Shown here: positions 30,500-38,271 of the stretch, piece after piece | Position numbering within the stretch: the first letter of the stretch is position 1 | Layout of the letters: every line of letters begins with the position of its first letter | From: a virus | Length of the DNA: 64,000 nt | Reading direction: 5' to 3' (one strand) | Virus record (IMG/VR): IMGVR_UViG_3300044623_001154 | Span: 1-64,000 of that record | Position numbers and translations under genes: made by a program | Notes under the pieces: generated by a model | Databases searched by the model: none | Told to the model about the DNA's origin: nothing | Seen by the model: only the letters and a program-made list of their open reading frames with translations

Positions 30500-30925
30500 A
30501 TGAAAATAATAATTACTGAAAGACAATATCGACAATATAAATCATTATTAGAACAAAGTGTTTATGATGAAGAAGATGACGATGATGATAATTACTTGAA
30601 TAATTATCGTAGTGCAGAACCTTTCGATAAAGAAGGTATGGTTGTTAAAGGTGAAGTTGGTTCAATACCAATCAAGTTTACATATTCTGAAGAGAATACT
30701 ACTGAGAATGGGGAAATCGAATATTTCGGTGAAATCCAATTTTATGGTGACGAATTTTTAGGGATAATAATAACCGACAAACGTGGTTATTTAGTTAACG
30801 TTGATTTTTATTCAACACTATCTGATGATGACGTTAGATTACAAAAAGTATTAAAAGAAATGGGTCTTTATTTTGAATTTGAACATTGGATAGATTCAAC
30901 AGTAATCCCACAAATCCAAGATTAA
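30500..30925 (+). CDS. Leader-peptide protein (141 aa)
   Basis: Leader MKIIITERQYRQYKSLLEQ has both signals, ITE at residue 7 and LLEQ at 19. A very acidic stretch (EEDDDDDNYL) follows, then a beta domain (EIEYFGEIQFYGDEFLGIIITDKRGYLVNVDF) and a C-terminal FEFEHWIDSTVIPQIQ, a degenerate module. Function unknown. Confidence 0.86.
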   Translation: MKIIITERQYRQYKSLLEQSVYDEEDDDDDNYLNNYRSAEPFDKEGMVVKGEVGSIPIKFTYSEENTTENGEIEYFGEIQFYGDEFLGIIITDKRGYLVNVDFYSTLSDDDVRLQKVLKEMGLYFEFEHWIDSTVIPQIQD

Positions 30926-30927
30926 TT

Positions 30928-31224
30928 ATGAATGAGTTAGAAAAAATTAAGTATTTGTTTCAATACAAAAAAGGTGTTGTAATTAGTGAACAAACGATTC
31001 CACCCCCACCACCTGATACTGTGGGACCTACGTCAGGAGCGACTTCAGGTGATACATCAGCGGTTACAACAACGACAACAACAGTTAAACCTGTTAGTCC
31101 TGATAAATTGAGGGATTGTTCAGGATTTAATTCGGGAGGTAAACTAACTAAAGGTGAGGAAACAAAAGAGTTTATCATCTTTAACAATGAAAAAGGAATA
31201 CCCGTTTGTAAAAAAACAAAATAG
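30928..31224 (+). CDS. Leader-type protein with Pro/Thr linker (98 aa)
   Basis: Leader MNELEKIKYLFQYKKGV then VISEQ. Directly after it come TIPPPPP and a Thr-rich linker (ATSGDTSAVTTTTTTVK) and a small domain with two Cys (RDCSGFNSGGKLTKGEE, FNNEKGIPVCKK). The boundary between leader and disordered linker supports a cut at SEQ. ATG 30928 is chosen at the leader, two bases after the upstream stop. Confidence 0.82.
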   Translation: MNELEKIKYLFQYKKGVVISEQTIPPPPPDTVGPTSGATSGDTSAVTTTTTTVKPVSPDKLRDCSGFNSGGKLTKGEETKEFIIFNNEKGIPVCKKTK

Positions 31225-31230
31225 AAATTT

Positions 31231-31257
31231 AAACCCCTTGATTATCGAGGGGTTTTT
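31231..31257 (+). terminator. Rho-independent terminator
   Basis: AAACCCC / GGGGTTT stem with T run. Confidence 0.85.
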
Positions 31258-31271
31258 TATTATGGTTATGT

Positions 31272-31571
31272 ATGGAGAATCTTAACGTATTATACCAAAA
31301 CATTAATCGGTTAACTAAAATAAAGTATTCTGAAGTAAATGGGGTTTCAATAAAACTTGAACATCGTAGTAATCCATTCAATCCTATAGGTAAGTATGAT
31401 TATAAGATTGTGGTATTTGAGGTTGATATAAATGATGAAACTCCTTTTAGTAAAACATTATTACAAGAGATTAGTAACCATATTGGAATAATTGTTAAAA
31501 TGTTATTATCTGAATGTGATTTTATTAGGGTATATTTCAACGGTATATTACAATGTAACCCCTCTTATTAA
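31272..31571 (+). CDS. Hypothetical protein (99 aa)
   Basis: MENLNVLYQNINRLTKIKYSEV... followed by GVSIKLEHRSNPFNPIGKYDYKIVVFEVDI and a C-terminal alpha/beta segment. Unrecognised, no leader. Between two terminator/promoter boundaries. Confidence 0.75.
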   Translation: MENLNVLYQNINRLTKIKYSEVNGVSIKLEHRSNPFNPIGKYDYKIVVFEVDINDETPFSKTLLQEISNHIGIIVKMLLSECDFIRVYFNGILQCNPSY

Positions 31572-31580
31572 AAAATTAAC

Positions 31581-31587
31581 TATTTAT
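31581..31587 (+). promoter_or_regulatory. TATTTAT promoter box (17-nt spacing)
   Basis: 17 nt before the ATG at 31605. Confidence 0.5.
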
Positions 31588-31604
31588 AACAATACTATTG
31601 AATT

Positions 31605-31787
31605 ATGGAAAACCAAGTAGAGAGACAGATTAATGAATTAGAAAAATTAATTTTGTTTTATGAGAATTTAGGTGAAACTAACAATCACATTGAGAATTAC
31701 AAAAAACAATTATTCATTCAATTAGATGAATTAAAGAACCCAAAGGTGGAAACTACCGATGAAAAACAAAATCAAACTGAGGTTTAA
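31605..31787 (+). CDS. Small helical protein (60 aa)
   Basis: MENQVERQINELEKLILFYENLGETNNHIENYKKQL... a helical hairpin with a charged tail. Overlaps the next gene by 29 bp. Unrecognised. Confidence 0.72.
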   Translation: MENQVERQINELEKLILFYENLGETNNHIENYKKQLFIQLDELKNPKVETTDEKQNQTEV

Positions 31788-32127
31788 TTTAGGTAGGGGA
31801 AAAAACTACCTTAAATGGAAAATTGAATATCCTAATTCAAAACCAATGTATCTTGACCCTAGTGAAGTTAAATTGGTTTTGGAAGGGTGTTTATTAAAAA
31901 ACTACAAGAAGACGGCACAACGTATATATGACGGGTCAAATAAGACCGTATGTTCTTGGGTTATCTGTGATAATATCACTATTAATGAACCAACACCTCA
32001 TCTTGGTGGAAAGGTTATATCTTATAACCCCAAATTAAATCCTTATTGGGTTTACGAGGGGAACGATGCCGATAATTTTACGTTTGAAACTATAATCTCA
32101 GATGGTGGAGAATTATTCGTTATTTAA
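31759..32127 (+). CDS. Hypothetical beta-rich protein (122 aa)
   Basis: MKNKIKLRFNLGRGKNYLKWKIEYPNSKPMYLDPSEVKLVLEG... basic start, then strands with conserved-looking Trp/Cys (KTVCSWVICDNITI) and an acidic end. No leader of the MKxIITE type. This looks like a widespread single-domain phage protein of unknown function, but I cannot name it. Confidence 0.78.
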   Translation: MKNKIKLRFNLGRGKNYLKWKIEYPNSKPMYLDPSEVKLVLEGCLLKNYKKTAQRIYDGSNKTVCSWVICDNITINEPTPHLGGKVISYNPKLNPYWVYEGNDADNFTFETIISDGGELFVI

Positions 32128-32134
32128 TATTTAT
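32128..32134 (+). promoter_or_regulatory. TATTTAT promoter box (4-nt spacing)
   Basis: Four bases before the ATG at 32139; overlaps the end of the preceding gene by none, immediately after its stop. Confidence 0.65.
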
Positions 32135-32138
32135 TAAT

Positions 32139-32579
32139 ATGAAAATACTAATCACTGAAAATAAATTTAAAGATGCAATTAAATTAAGTTTAAAAGAGTT
32201 AGGAACTGAATCAACAATTGATAATGTTGGTGGGTGGGAGAACTTTTGTAAAGTAATGAACATTGAGGGTTTTATGGATTTCTTACACTTATTTGATGAT
32301 TTGGAACAAGTTCAATCTGAGGAAAGAGAACATTGGACGTTATTTCGTTATAAAAAAGGTAATAACTTAATGGTTTACGATAGAAAAAGTAAGGAAGTTT
32401 ACATTAGTAAAAAAGAAATTTGGTCGTTTTTGGGCGGTAAATTTGATTTAACTTATCCTGTTGTTCAGGCAGTTACAAAGAAGTGGTTGGGTGAGGTCTA
32501 CAATTTGAGGGGAATCAGAACAGAAATTACAACCACAAACAACCGAAGCCCCTACAAAGGTTCGTGCCAAATTACTTAA
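32139..32579 (+). CDS. Leader + GG module + W module protein (146 aa)
   Basis: The one protein here that clearly combines all three shared parts: leader MKILITENKFKDAIKLSLKE, GG module (ELGTESTIDNVGGWENFCKV) and C-terminal TKKWLGEVYNLRGIRTE. Centre: RYKKGNNLMVYDRKSKEVYISKKEIWSFL, parallel to IWNYFY of the 5205/5717 pair. Its 3' end lies in a local duplication. Function unknown. Confidence 0.87.
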   Translation: MKILITENKFKDAIKLSLKELGTESTIDNVGGWENFCKVMNIEGFMDFLHLFDDLEQVQSEEREHWTLFRYKKGNNLMVYDRKSKEVYISKKEIWSFLGGKFDLTYPVVQAVTKKWLGEVYNLRGIRTEITTTNNRSPYKGSCQIT

Positions 32580-32646
32580 AGGGGAATCACAACAGAAATT
32601 ACAAACACAAACAACCTCAGTTAGTTGGGTGAGGTATAGAATTTAA
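32487..32646 (+). repeat. Local duplication around a gene end
   Basis: Segment Y (36 bp, GGGGAATCA-type start) occurs at 32509-32544 and 32581-32616; segment X (TTGGGTGAGGT...AATTT) at 32487-32505 and 32625-32644. Order X-Y-Y-X, so more than one event. Confidence 0.8.
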
Positions 32647-32689
32647 AATATTTATTGATATTCAAGTTGACTTTATTTATTATTGATTA

Positions 32690-32923
32690 ATGAAACAATC
32701 AATTGTCGAACAATTTTTCAAAATAATGTACCCCGACTTAGATATTAAAATCAAAAACTATGAATTAATGCCAAGATTTGATTTTAATGAGAAGGGACAA
32801 TTTGTAGAAGGTGATTCGGCTATATTTATAGATGTTATTACTAATAGTTTATTTGACGAATATCTTGTTGGTAATGAATTAACACAATTTACAGGTTATG
32901 AATTTTCAATAACCAGATGTTAA
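32690..32923 (+). CDS. Small hypothetical protein (77 aa)
   Basis: MKQSIVEQFFKIMYPDLDIKIKNYEL... resembles the N-terminal part of the W-module proteins (a helix then a beta segment SAIFIDVITNSLFDEYLVGN). Could be a shortened relative. TATTTAT boxes lie near 32648 and 32673. Confidence 0.72.
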   Translation: MKQSIVEQFFKIMYPDLDIKIKNYELMPRFDFNEKGQFVEGDSAIFIDVITNSLFDEYLVGNELTQFTGYEFSITRC

Positions 32924-32935
32924 AAAAATATTAAA

Positions 32936-33211
32936 ATGAGAACACTATTAGAAACGGCTTATTCAAATTATTTAACTCAGGTTGAAAGTACTCTTACAAT
33001 TGAAGAATTTAAATATAAATTAACGATTGACGATACATTTGACTCAGAATGGTCTAATGGTTGTACAAGAACATTAACTTTTGATGAAAGATATGCTTTA
33101 GGTGAATCCATTGAAGATGTTAGAGTTGCAAAAGTTCAAAAATACGGGGAGGCTTATATAACAGTATATCTAAATGAATTTAACATACCTAAACGAGACA
33201 TTATAAACTAA
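32936..33211 (+). CDS. Hypothetical protein (91 aa)
   Basis: MRTLLETAYSNYLTQVESTLTIEEFKYKLTIDDTF... soluble, mixed. RTLLE at the start resembles the (L/I)xE signal. Function unknown; 12 bp after the preceding gene and 16 bp before a secreted-protein gene. Confidence 0.75.
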   Translation: MRTLLETAYSNYLTQVESTLTIEEFKYKLTIDDTFDSEWSNGCTRTLTFDERYALGESIEDVRVAKVQKYGEAYITVYLNEFNIPKRDIIN

Positions 33212-33227
33212 TTAAAACTTACATACT

Positions 33228-34601
33228 ATGAAAAGACTATTTTTATTAATTACAATTTTGCTGGTTTCACAATTCTTATCGGCACAATATTGTGGAATAG
33301 CTACTACAAATGTTGCAATAACACCAACTACTACTGTACAATATAGTACGACATATAGTTCTGGTAGGAGAGCATTTAATTTTGTAGCCACTGCTGGTAG
33401 TGAATATACATTTTCAACAGTAGGACAATCAACTGTTGATACCTACCTTAGATTATATTCTACAGGTACGGGTGGTACACTTTTAGCAGAAAGTGACGAT
33501 TATAATAATACCCAATCTGAAATAACATGGTATTGTTCAACTTCTGGAACTTATTCTGTGTTACTTACTAGATGGACATCAAGCAATACGTGTGCTGCTC
33601 TTAATGGAAATGCTCGTATTAAATACCAAAAGGGTAATTCTAGCGGAGGTACCGTTGTAAGTATTGGTGGTGGAGAAGTCAGTGATTACAATGTTCCTGC
33701 AAATCATTATTACAAATATGGATGGACAGATATGATTTATCTACAATCAGAAATTAATACTGTTGGTAGTATTACAAAAATTCGTTTTCAAGTTGACCCA
33801 TTAACTGCGATTCCTTATACGGCAACAAATCAAAAGATTTATATGGGTCACACCACATTATCATCATTTCCATCTTCTACAGTAAAAGAGAATGCTCAAA
33901 CGAATTACGTATCTTCCAATTATACATTAGTGTATGACGGGACTGTAAGTTGGACAGTTGGGTGGGTTGAAATTGTGTTACAAACTCCTTTCCCTTGGAA
34001 TAACACAAATAATTTACTTATTAAGTGGGAAAATAGAAATAATGCCTATACATTTGATGAACCATGGTTTTATTATACATCAAAAACCAATACAGTTGCA
34101 TATAAAGTTTTAGATGCTTCATACCCTACTGCTGATGGTGTGAGAGGTAGTTTAAGACCTAACATTAAAATTGCATTAGCCGACCCAGTTGGATTACCTA
34201 TTGAATTATTATACTTTAAAGGTAAAAAAATGGATGATGGTAATTTATTAGAGTGGGAATCAGCAACTGAATTAAATAATGATTACTACACGATTTATAG
34301 AAGTAACTATCCAATTGATTGGGCCGAAATTGTTAAAATTGATGGTGTCGGAACATCAACCTTTTCCAACCACTATCACTATTTAGATAGAGATTTTTCA
34401 AATGATGTCAATTACTACTATTTGACTCAAACTGATTTTGATGGTAAAACAAAAAAATATGAAATCATATCAATTGATAATCGTTATATTGTTTCTGAAT
34501 TAGTTCGTATAACCAATATATTAGGTCAAGATATTAATTTTGATACACCTGGTTTAAAAATATTTTATTACACTGACGGAACAATTGTTAAACGATATTA
34601 G
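33228..34601 (+). CDS. Secreted beta-sandwich protein with T9SS-like C-terminus
   Basis: 457 aa. Signal peptide (MKRLFLLITILLVSQFLSAQ). Residues 21-130 resemble a PPC-type beta domain (RRAFNFVATAGSEYTFSTVG, DTYLRLYS, SGTYSVLLTRW). Then a domain with YKYGWTDMIYLQSEINTVGSITKIRF, and from about 330 LPIELLYFKGKKMDDGNLLEW, the Fn3-like segment that precedes sorting domains in Bacteroidota. The end (NILGQDINFDTPGLKIFYY then DGTIVKRY) looks like a type-A T9SS sorting domain. A host-type cell-surface protein carried by a phage. Confidence 0.85.
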   Translation: MKRLFLLITILLVSQFLSAQYCGIATTNVAITPTTTVQYSTTYSSGRRAFNFVATAGSEYTFSTVGQSTVDTYLRLYSTGTGGTLLAESDDYNNTQSEITWYCSTSGTYSVLLTRWTSSNTCAALNGNARIKYQKGNSSGGTVVSIGGGEVSDYNVPANHYYKYGWTDMIYLQSEINTVGSITKIRFQVDPLTAIPYTATNQKIYMGHTTLSSFPSSTVKENAQTNYVSSNYTLVYDGTVSWTVGWVEIVLQTPFPWNNTNNLLIKWENRNNAYTFDEPWFYYTSKTNTVAYKVLDASYPTADGVRGSLRPNIKIALADPVGLPIELLYFKGKKMDDGNLLEWESATELNNDYYTIYRSNYPIDWAEIVKIDGVGTSTFSNHYHYLDRDFSNDVNYYYLTQTDFDGKTKKYEIISIDNRYIVSELVRITNILGQDINFDTPGLKIFYYTDGTIVKRY

Positions 34602-34647
34602 ACACCATTCATTTTTTTTACTATCTTTATAAAAAAAAAGATGGACA

Positions 34648-35034
34648 ATGGACAAGAATGAAATGGACCAATTTTTAGAATCAATTGGTGGTTTAGAAAA
34701 CGGATTTTTTACAGATAGAGAACCTATCGTCGATAGTGGATTCTTTGGTGTTAATCAAGGATGGTTCCCAATAATAAAATCCTTAATCGAAGACTTAATC
34801 AAATTGGGGTGGGACAAACAAATTACTCAAGTTAAAGAGAAGTTTGGTGGTCTAAGATTTTATATCAACTCAGGTAGTGATGAAATCCATCAAAGAATAT
34901 TACAGGCTGAAAACGAAAGTTACGAGACTTGTGAGGTTTGTGGTAAACATGGTGAACTAAGAAAAGATATTGGATGGTATTTCACATTATGTGATGAACA
35001 TTATAACCTTAAAAAAAATAAAAATGAAATTTGA
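34648..35034 (+). CDS. Zinc-finger-like hypothetical protein (128 aa)
   Basis: Central KEKFGGLRFYINSGSDE and C-terminal CEVCGKHGELR...WYFTLCDEHY give a likely Cys3-His zinc site (CxxC...CxxH). The same arrangement of FGGLRFY plus zinc knuckle occurs in uncharacterised bacterial and phage proteins. DNA or RNA binding is possible. Overlaps the next gene by 11 bp. Confidence 0.8.
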   Translation: MDKNEMDQFLESIGGLENGFFTDREPIVDSGFFGVNQGWFPIIKSLIEDLIKLGWDKQITQVKEKFGGLRFYINSGSDEIHQRILQAENESYETCEVCGKHGELRKDIGWYFTLCDEHYNLKKNKNEI

Positions 35035-35212
35035 TTTATCTGAAGAACAAATCACTAAATTAGATGAGTGGAAAAAAGCAATTAAAATTGTTTATGGTGA
35101 ATATGGTTTATTCACATATAGTTTCTCACCAACAGGTATTGGTACAAGTGTTGAAGTATTCAGTGATATTGCAAAGACATCAATTGATTTAACAGAAATT
35201 GATAAGTGGTAA
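35024..35212 (+). CDS. Small hypothetical protein (62 aa)
   Basis: MKFDLSEEQITKLDEWKKAIKIVYGEYGLFTYSFSPTG... the start somewhat recalls the leader but lacks ITE. Soluble alpha/beta. Overlaps the preceding gene. Function unknown. Confidence 0.72.
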   Translation: MKFDLSEEQITKLDEWKKAIKIVYGEYGLFTYSFSPTGIGTSVEVFSDIAKTSIDLTEIDKW

Positions 35213-35226
35213 AAAAAATAGAAACT

Positions 35227-35490
35227 ATGATAAAATTAGGACTGATTAACTATGAAGGTGATTGTTTAAGAGCAATTAAGAAAGGTGATAAAATAATTAT
35301 CAAAGACCAACACGGTGAAGAATTAGAAACGACAAATGTTAAAGGTTTGTTAGAGTTCTTAGATGGTTATAGAAATATAACTGATAGTGAAGGTAAAAGT
35401 TGGGATTATAATGACGTACATAAAGACGCCAAACCTAAGTATTTAAAAATATACGAATTTTTAATCAAATTTCCCAAGGAAGATTTATGA
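35227..35490 (+). CDS. Hypothetical protein (87 aa)
   Basis: MIKLGLINYEGDCLRAIKKGDKIIIKDQHGEEL... beta-rich N-terminus and helical C-terminus. ATG 35227 is preferred over an upstream start that overlaps the previous stop. Unrecognised. Confidence 0.72.
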   Translation: MIKLGLINYEGDCLRAIKKGDKIIIKDQHGEELETTNVKGLLEFLDGYRNITDSEGKSWDYNDVHKDAKPKYLKIYEFLIKFPKEDL

Positions 35491-35520
35491 GGTAATAACT
35501 AATTATATTAAAAGAAAAAT

Positions 35521-36162
35521 ATGATTAGATTTATTTTATTATTATGTACGATGGTAAGTTTACCATTGTTTGGTCAATACAAAGTTGATACAACAATTAT
35601 AAACGAGGCTTACACATCTTACGTTAATAAAGAATTGGGACAGGCATTATATGTCAAATACAAGTTATATAAAGGGGGTGGAAAGTGTCTAAGAGCCTCC
35701 AATTGGGTAAACGATACAAAACTAATTTTAGTTAATGAGAACCAATATAAAGGGACTCTATACGATAAAGGACATTTGGCTAACGCTGAAGATTTTGCTT
35801 ACAATTGTCATCTTGATTCGTTAACGTTTAGAGATTATAATAGATTACCACAAATAAGAAAATTAAATCGAGGTCTTTGGAAAACAACTGAAACCGAAAT
35901 TAGAAAAATGTCTCAGACCGATTCGTTAATGATTTATACTGGCGGATATTGGGGAACCCCAAATATAGTTGTGAATGGAATGAAAGTTCCTTCAATTTGT
36001 TGGAAGGTAGTTTATAGTTTATCATTAAAAAAAGTTGTACTGTGCTCATTGTTTTATAACAACGACACACCTGTTAAAACTGATACTAACTTAGGGAATC
36101 TTGAATTAATGTTAGGGTTTTCTTTAGGTGTTTATACTGAATCAAAAAAAAAGAAAAAGTAA
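35521..36162 (+). CDS. Secreted DNA/RNA non-specific endonuclease (NUC1 family)
   Basis: 213 aa with a signal peptide (MIRFILLLCTMVSLPLFGQ). Catalytic motif DKGHLANAEDF replaces the usual DRGH; the His is kept. LPQIRKLNRGLWKTTETEIR supplies the metal-binding Asn region, and the C-terminus has VPSICWKVVYSL as in the family. It would cut nucleic acid outside the cytoplasm. Possibly digests periplasmic or external DNA, e.g. to exclude other phages (inference). Adjacent genes also encode secreted proteins. Confidence 0.88.
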   Translation: MIRFILLLCTMVSLPLFGQYKVDTTIINEAYTSYVNKELGQALYVKYKLYKGGGKCLRASNWVNDTKLILVNENQYKGTLYDKGHLANAEDFAYNCHLDSLTFRDYNRLPQIRKLNRGLWKTTETEIRKMSQTDSLMIYTGGYWGTPNIVVNGMKVPSICWKVVYSLSLKKVVLCSLFYNNDTPVKTDTNLGNLELMLGFSLGVYTESKKKKK

Positions 36163-36163
36163 T

Positions 36164-36370
36164 ATGACCAAATTTAAAAATGTGAGTTTGGAAATCTCCA
36201 ATAAATTGTCTACATTGCAATATGAATGGGGAGATATCTCGGATATCGGAAATGAAATTGGGATTATCCTTGGTAAATACATTGATGAAAATGACCAAGG
36301 ATGGGATAAGGATAGCTTTATTGCTGGTTTAAATCACGGTATATCTCACACAGACGGAACACATTGTTAA
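36164..36370 (+). CDS. Small phage protein (68 aa)
   Basis: MTKFKNVSLEISNKLSTLQYEWGDISDIGNEIGIILGKYI... ending IAGLNHGISHTDGTHC. An acidic helical protein with a His/Cys-containing tail. ATG 36164 sits one base after the nuclease stop. Function unknown. Confidence 0.77.
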   Translation: MTKFKNVSLEISNKLSTLQYEWGDISDIGNEIGIILGKYIDENDQGWDKDSFIAGLNHGISHTDGTHC

Positions 36371-36386
36371 ATTAAATAAAAATAGT

Positions 36387-36974
36387 ATGAAAAAGTTAGT
36401 ATTCGGTATTTGTTTGATGTTATCATCATTAATTTTTGGACAAGGGGATGGTGAAGACATACCTTATTACGAATTGTATTGGATTAAAACTGTAACATTT
36501 GGTGATAATACTATTGAAAAAGTTAGGCTAATTCAGGGCGACCCAAGTCCTGAATATTTTAAAAAAGAAAACATCACTAAGTGGGACACTATTGGTGTGT
36601 TATCGTATATGGGGAGACAAGTTATTGATTCATTAAACAAACTTAGAGTTAGTGAAGGATTATCCGTGATTACTAATGATGATGAGTTTGCCGAAGATGA
36701 ATACGGTTATGCTGAAGAAAGTATCTTTGATTTTTACGGTAGAAGACAAACACCTTTGATGGTAACCGACATCTATTATGATACGGGTGAATGTACTTGT
36801 GTTAATGACATTATTGCCGAAATAACATCACATAAAGATATTATGAAACGAGTATTATCTAAACGAAATAAAGTGTTAAATGTTTGTGTTCTTTTAGATA
36901 AAAAAACAAATGAGTTTAACATATACATCCAAGTAAAAAGATTATTCACTTTAAGTTATTTCATAGGTAATTAG
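36387..36974 (+). CDS. Secreted hypothetical protein (195 aa)
   Basis: Signal peptide MKKLVFGICLMLSSLIFGQ, then a soluble domain (YYELYWIKTVTFGDNTIEKVRLIQG) with an NKLRVSEGLSVITNDDEFAE segment reminiscent of CAP-domain starts (residues about 78-100). CTC vicinal cysteines at DTGECTCVND. Probably periplasmic. The CAP link is weak. Confidence 0.72.
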   Translation: MKKLVFGICLMLSSLIFGQGDGEDIPYYELYWIKTVTFGDNTIEKVRLIQGDPSPEYFKKENITKWDTIGVLSYMGRQVIDSLNKLRVSEGLSVITNDDEFAEDEYGYAEESIFDFYGRRQTPLMVTDIYYDTGECTCVNDIIAEITSHKDIMKRVLSKRNKVLNVCVLLDKKTNEFNIYIQVKRLFTLSYFIGN

Positions 36975-36975
36975 T

Positions 36976-37179
36976 ATGAAGAAAAAAAGATTTAAGATTG
37001 ATATCCCTGAAAAAATAATCGGAATGTCATTTAACAACGCTAAAGTTTATTGTTTATCTGAAGGTTATAGATTATATTTACCAGAAGATAACACGGGTGA
37101 TTTAAATATCACTTATATTATAACGGTTAAAGAAACTGACAGTGATGGTAAAATTTTAAAAGCGAATTACGGAATATGA
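36976..37179 (+). CDS. Small hypothetical protein (67 aa)
   Basis: MKKKRFKIDIPEKIIGMSFNNAKVYCLSEGYRLYLPEDN... resembles the small inhibitor-like fold pattern (GMSFNNAKVYCLSEGY close to G-x-x-x-x-x-A-x-x-x-I), as in potato-inhibitor-I-type proteins, but this is uncertain. Coupled by ATGA to the Sir2 gene. Confidence 0.7.
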   Translation: MKKKRFKIDIPEKIIGMSFNNAKVYCLSEGYRLYLPEDNTGDLNITYIITVKETDSDGKILKANYGI

Positions 37180-37880
37180 AGAAAAAGATTGTGGTATTCA
37201 CAGGTGCTGGTGTCTCAAGGGAGAGTGGTGTCCTAACATTCCGAGATAGTGTTGATGGATTGTGGGAAAATCATAATATTGACGATGTTTGTACTCCTTC
37301 AGGTTGGAAGAAAGACCGTGAGAAAGTATTGAACTTTTATAACGATAGACGTAGACAATTACCAACAGTTGAACCAAACTCAGCACATACTGATTTGGTT
37401 AAATTAGAGGACAAATATGACGTAACAATCGTTACCCAAAATGTTGACGACCTACATGAAAGAGCGGGTTCATCAAAGATATTACATTTACACGGTGAGT
37501 TGACTAAGGCTCGTGGGTCTTTATCTACTAATCAAGATACCATTCGTGATATTGGATATGGTGATATTAATATTGGGGATAAGTGTAAATACGGTTCACA
37601 AGTAAGACCCCACATTGTTTGGTTTGAAGAAATGCCGTTCAACGTTGAGGAAAGTTACGACGCAATTATTGATACGGATGTCTTAATTATAATCGGAACT
37701 AGTTTGATGATTGGTTATACTTTGAATTTATTATCAAGTGTTAGTGATGATTGTAAAATATATTACATTGACCCCCAACCAAGTAGATACTTAGACAAGT
37801 ATGGTAAAAATGTTACTTACATTGAGAAACCAGCAACAGAGGGGGTGATGTCAGTTGTTAATGAATTAATGAATGAATAA
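37176..37880 (+). CDS. Sir2-family NAD-dependent deacylase
   Basis: 234 aa. Rossmann motif FTGAGVSRESGVLTFR, TQNVDDLHERAG, catalytic His in LHLHGELTKA, VRPHIVWFEEMPF and a C-terminal IIGTSLMI. Zinc-binding cysteines are absent; instead IGYGDINIGDKCKYGSQVRPH, the form common in Bacteroidota sirtuins. GAGVSxESGVxTFR indicates an active NAD site. Could remove acyl groups from host proteins or act on NAD in phage-host conflict; not decidable here. Overlaps both neighbours. Confidence 0.92.
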   Translation: MKKKIVVFTGAGVSRESGVLTFRDSVDGLWENHNIDDVCTPSGWKKDREKVLNFYNDRRRQLPTVEPNSAHTDLVKLEDKYDVTIVTQNVDDLHERAGSSKILHLHGELTKARGSLSTNQDTIRDIGYGDINIGDKCKYGSQVRPHIVWFEEMPFNVEESYDAIIDTDVLIIIGTSLMIGYTLNLLSSVSDDCKIYYIDPQPSRYLDKYGKNVTYIEKPATEGVMSVVNELMNE

Positions 37881-38263
37881 TGGGAGAAAAGTTACCTGAT
37901 AGTTATGTTCCTGATAGAAGTCTAAAAACATATCCGACTGAAATTGGTTCACAATCATTTGAACCTGATAATATTGAATTATTTAAGTTAGATAAAACTC
38001 AAAACTTAAAACATCATTATGTTACGAAGTTTGAAGAAATTAAATCTGAATATGAAAAATTAATGAATGAGATTCAGGTAAATGAACGGGTTTATAAATC
38101 AAAATATAACTTCATACCTGTTGTCGGTTATCATTATTATCTTTATATTGATGGTGATAAAGAATTCCTTTCAATTATCACACCTGATGAGTGGGGTAAT
38201 AAATTTGGATTCATTGGGAAGTATGTCTTACAGTCAGATGGTAGATGGTTAGAAATTAAATAA
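37880..38263 (+). CDS. DUF2452-like hypothetical protein (127 aa)
   Basis: YPTEIGSQSFEPDNIELFKLD, then KFEEIKSEYEKLMNEI and FIPVVGYHYYLYIDGDKEFLSIITPDEW...GKYVLQSDGRWLEI match my memory of the DUF2452 family found in Bacteroidota and phages. Function unknown. Begins at the Sir2 stop (TAATG). Confidence 0.77.
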   Translation: MGEKLPDSYVPDRSLKTYPTEIGSQSFEPDNIELFKLDKTQNLKHHYVTKFEEIKSEYEKLMNEIQVNERVYKSKYNFIPVVGYHYYLYIDGDKEFLSIITPDEWGNKFGFIGKYVLQSDGRWLEIK

Positions 38264-38271
38264 TTTGAAAT

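Noticed and set aside
30960-31187. Minus-strand ORF opposite the Thr-rich linker
   Set aside because: Low-complexity mirror of the Pro/Thr linker.
36387-36974. Second CAP-domain protein
   Set aside because: A short CAP-like phrase is present, but the His and downstream motifs are missing, so only secretion is claimed.
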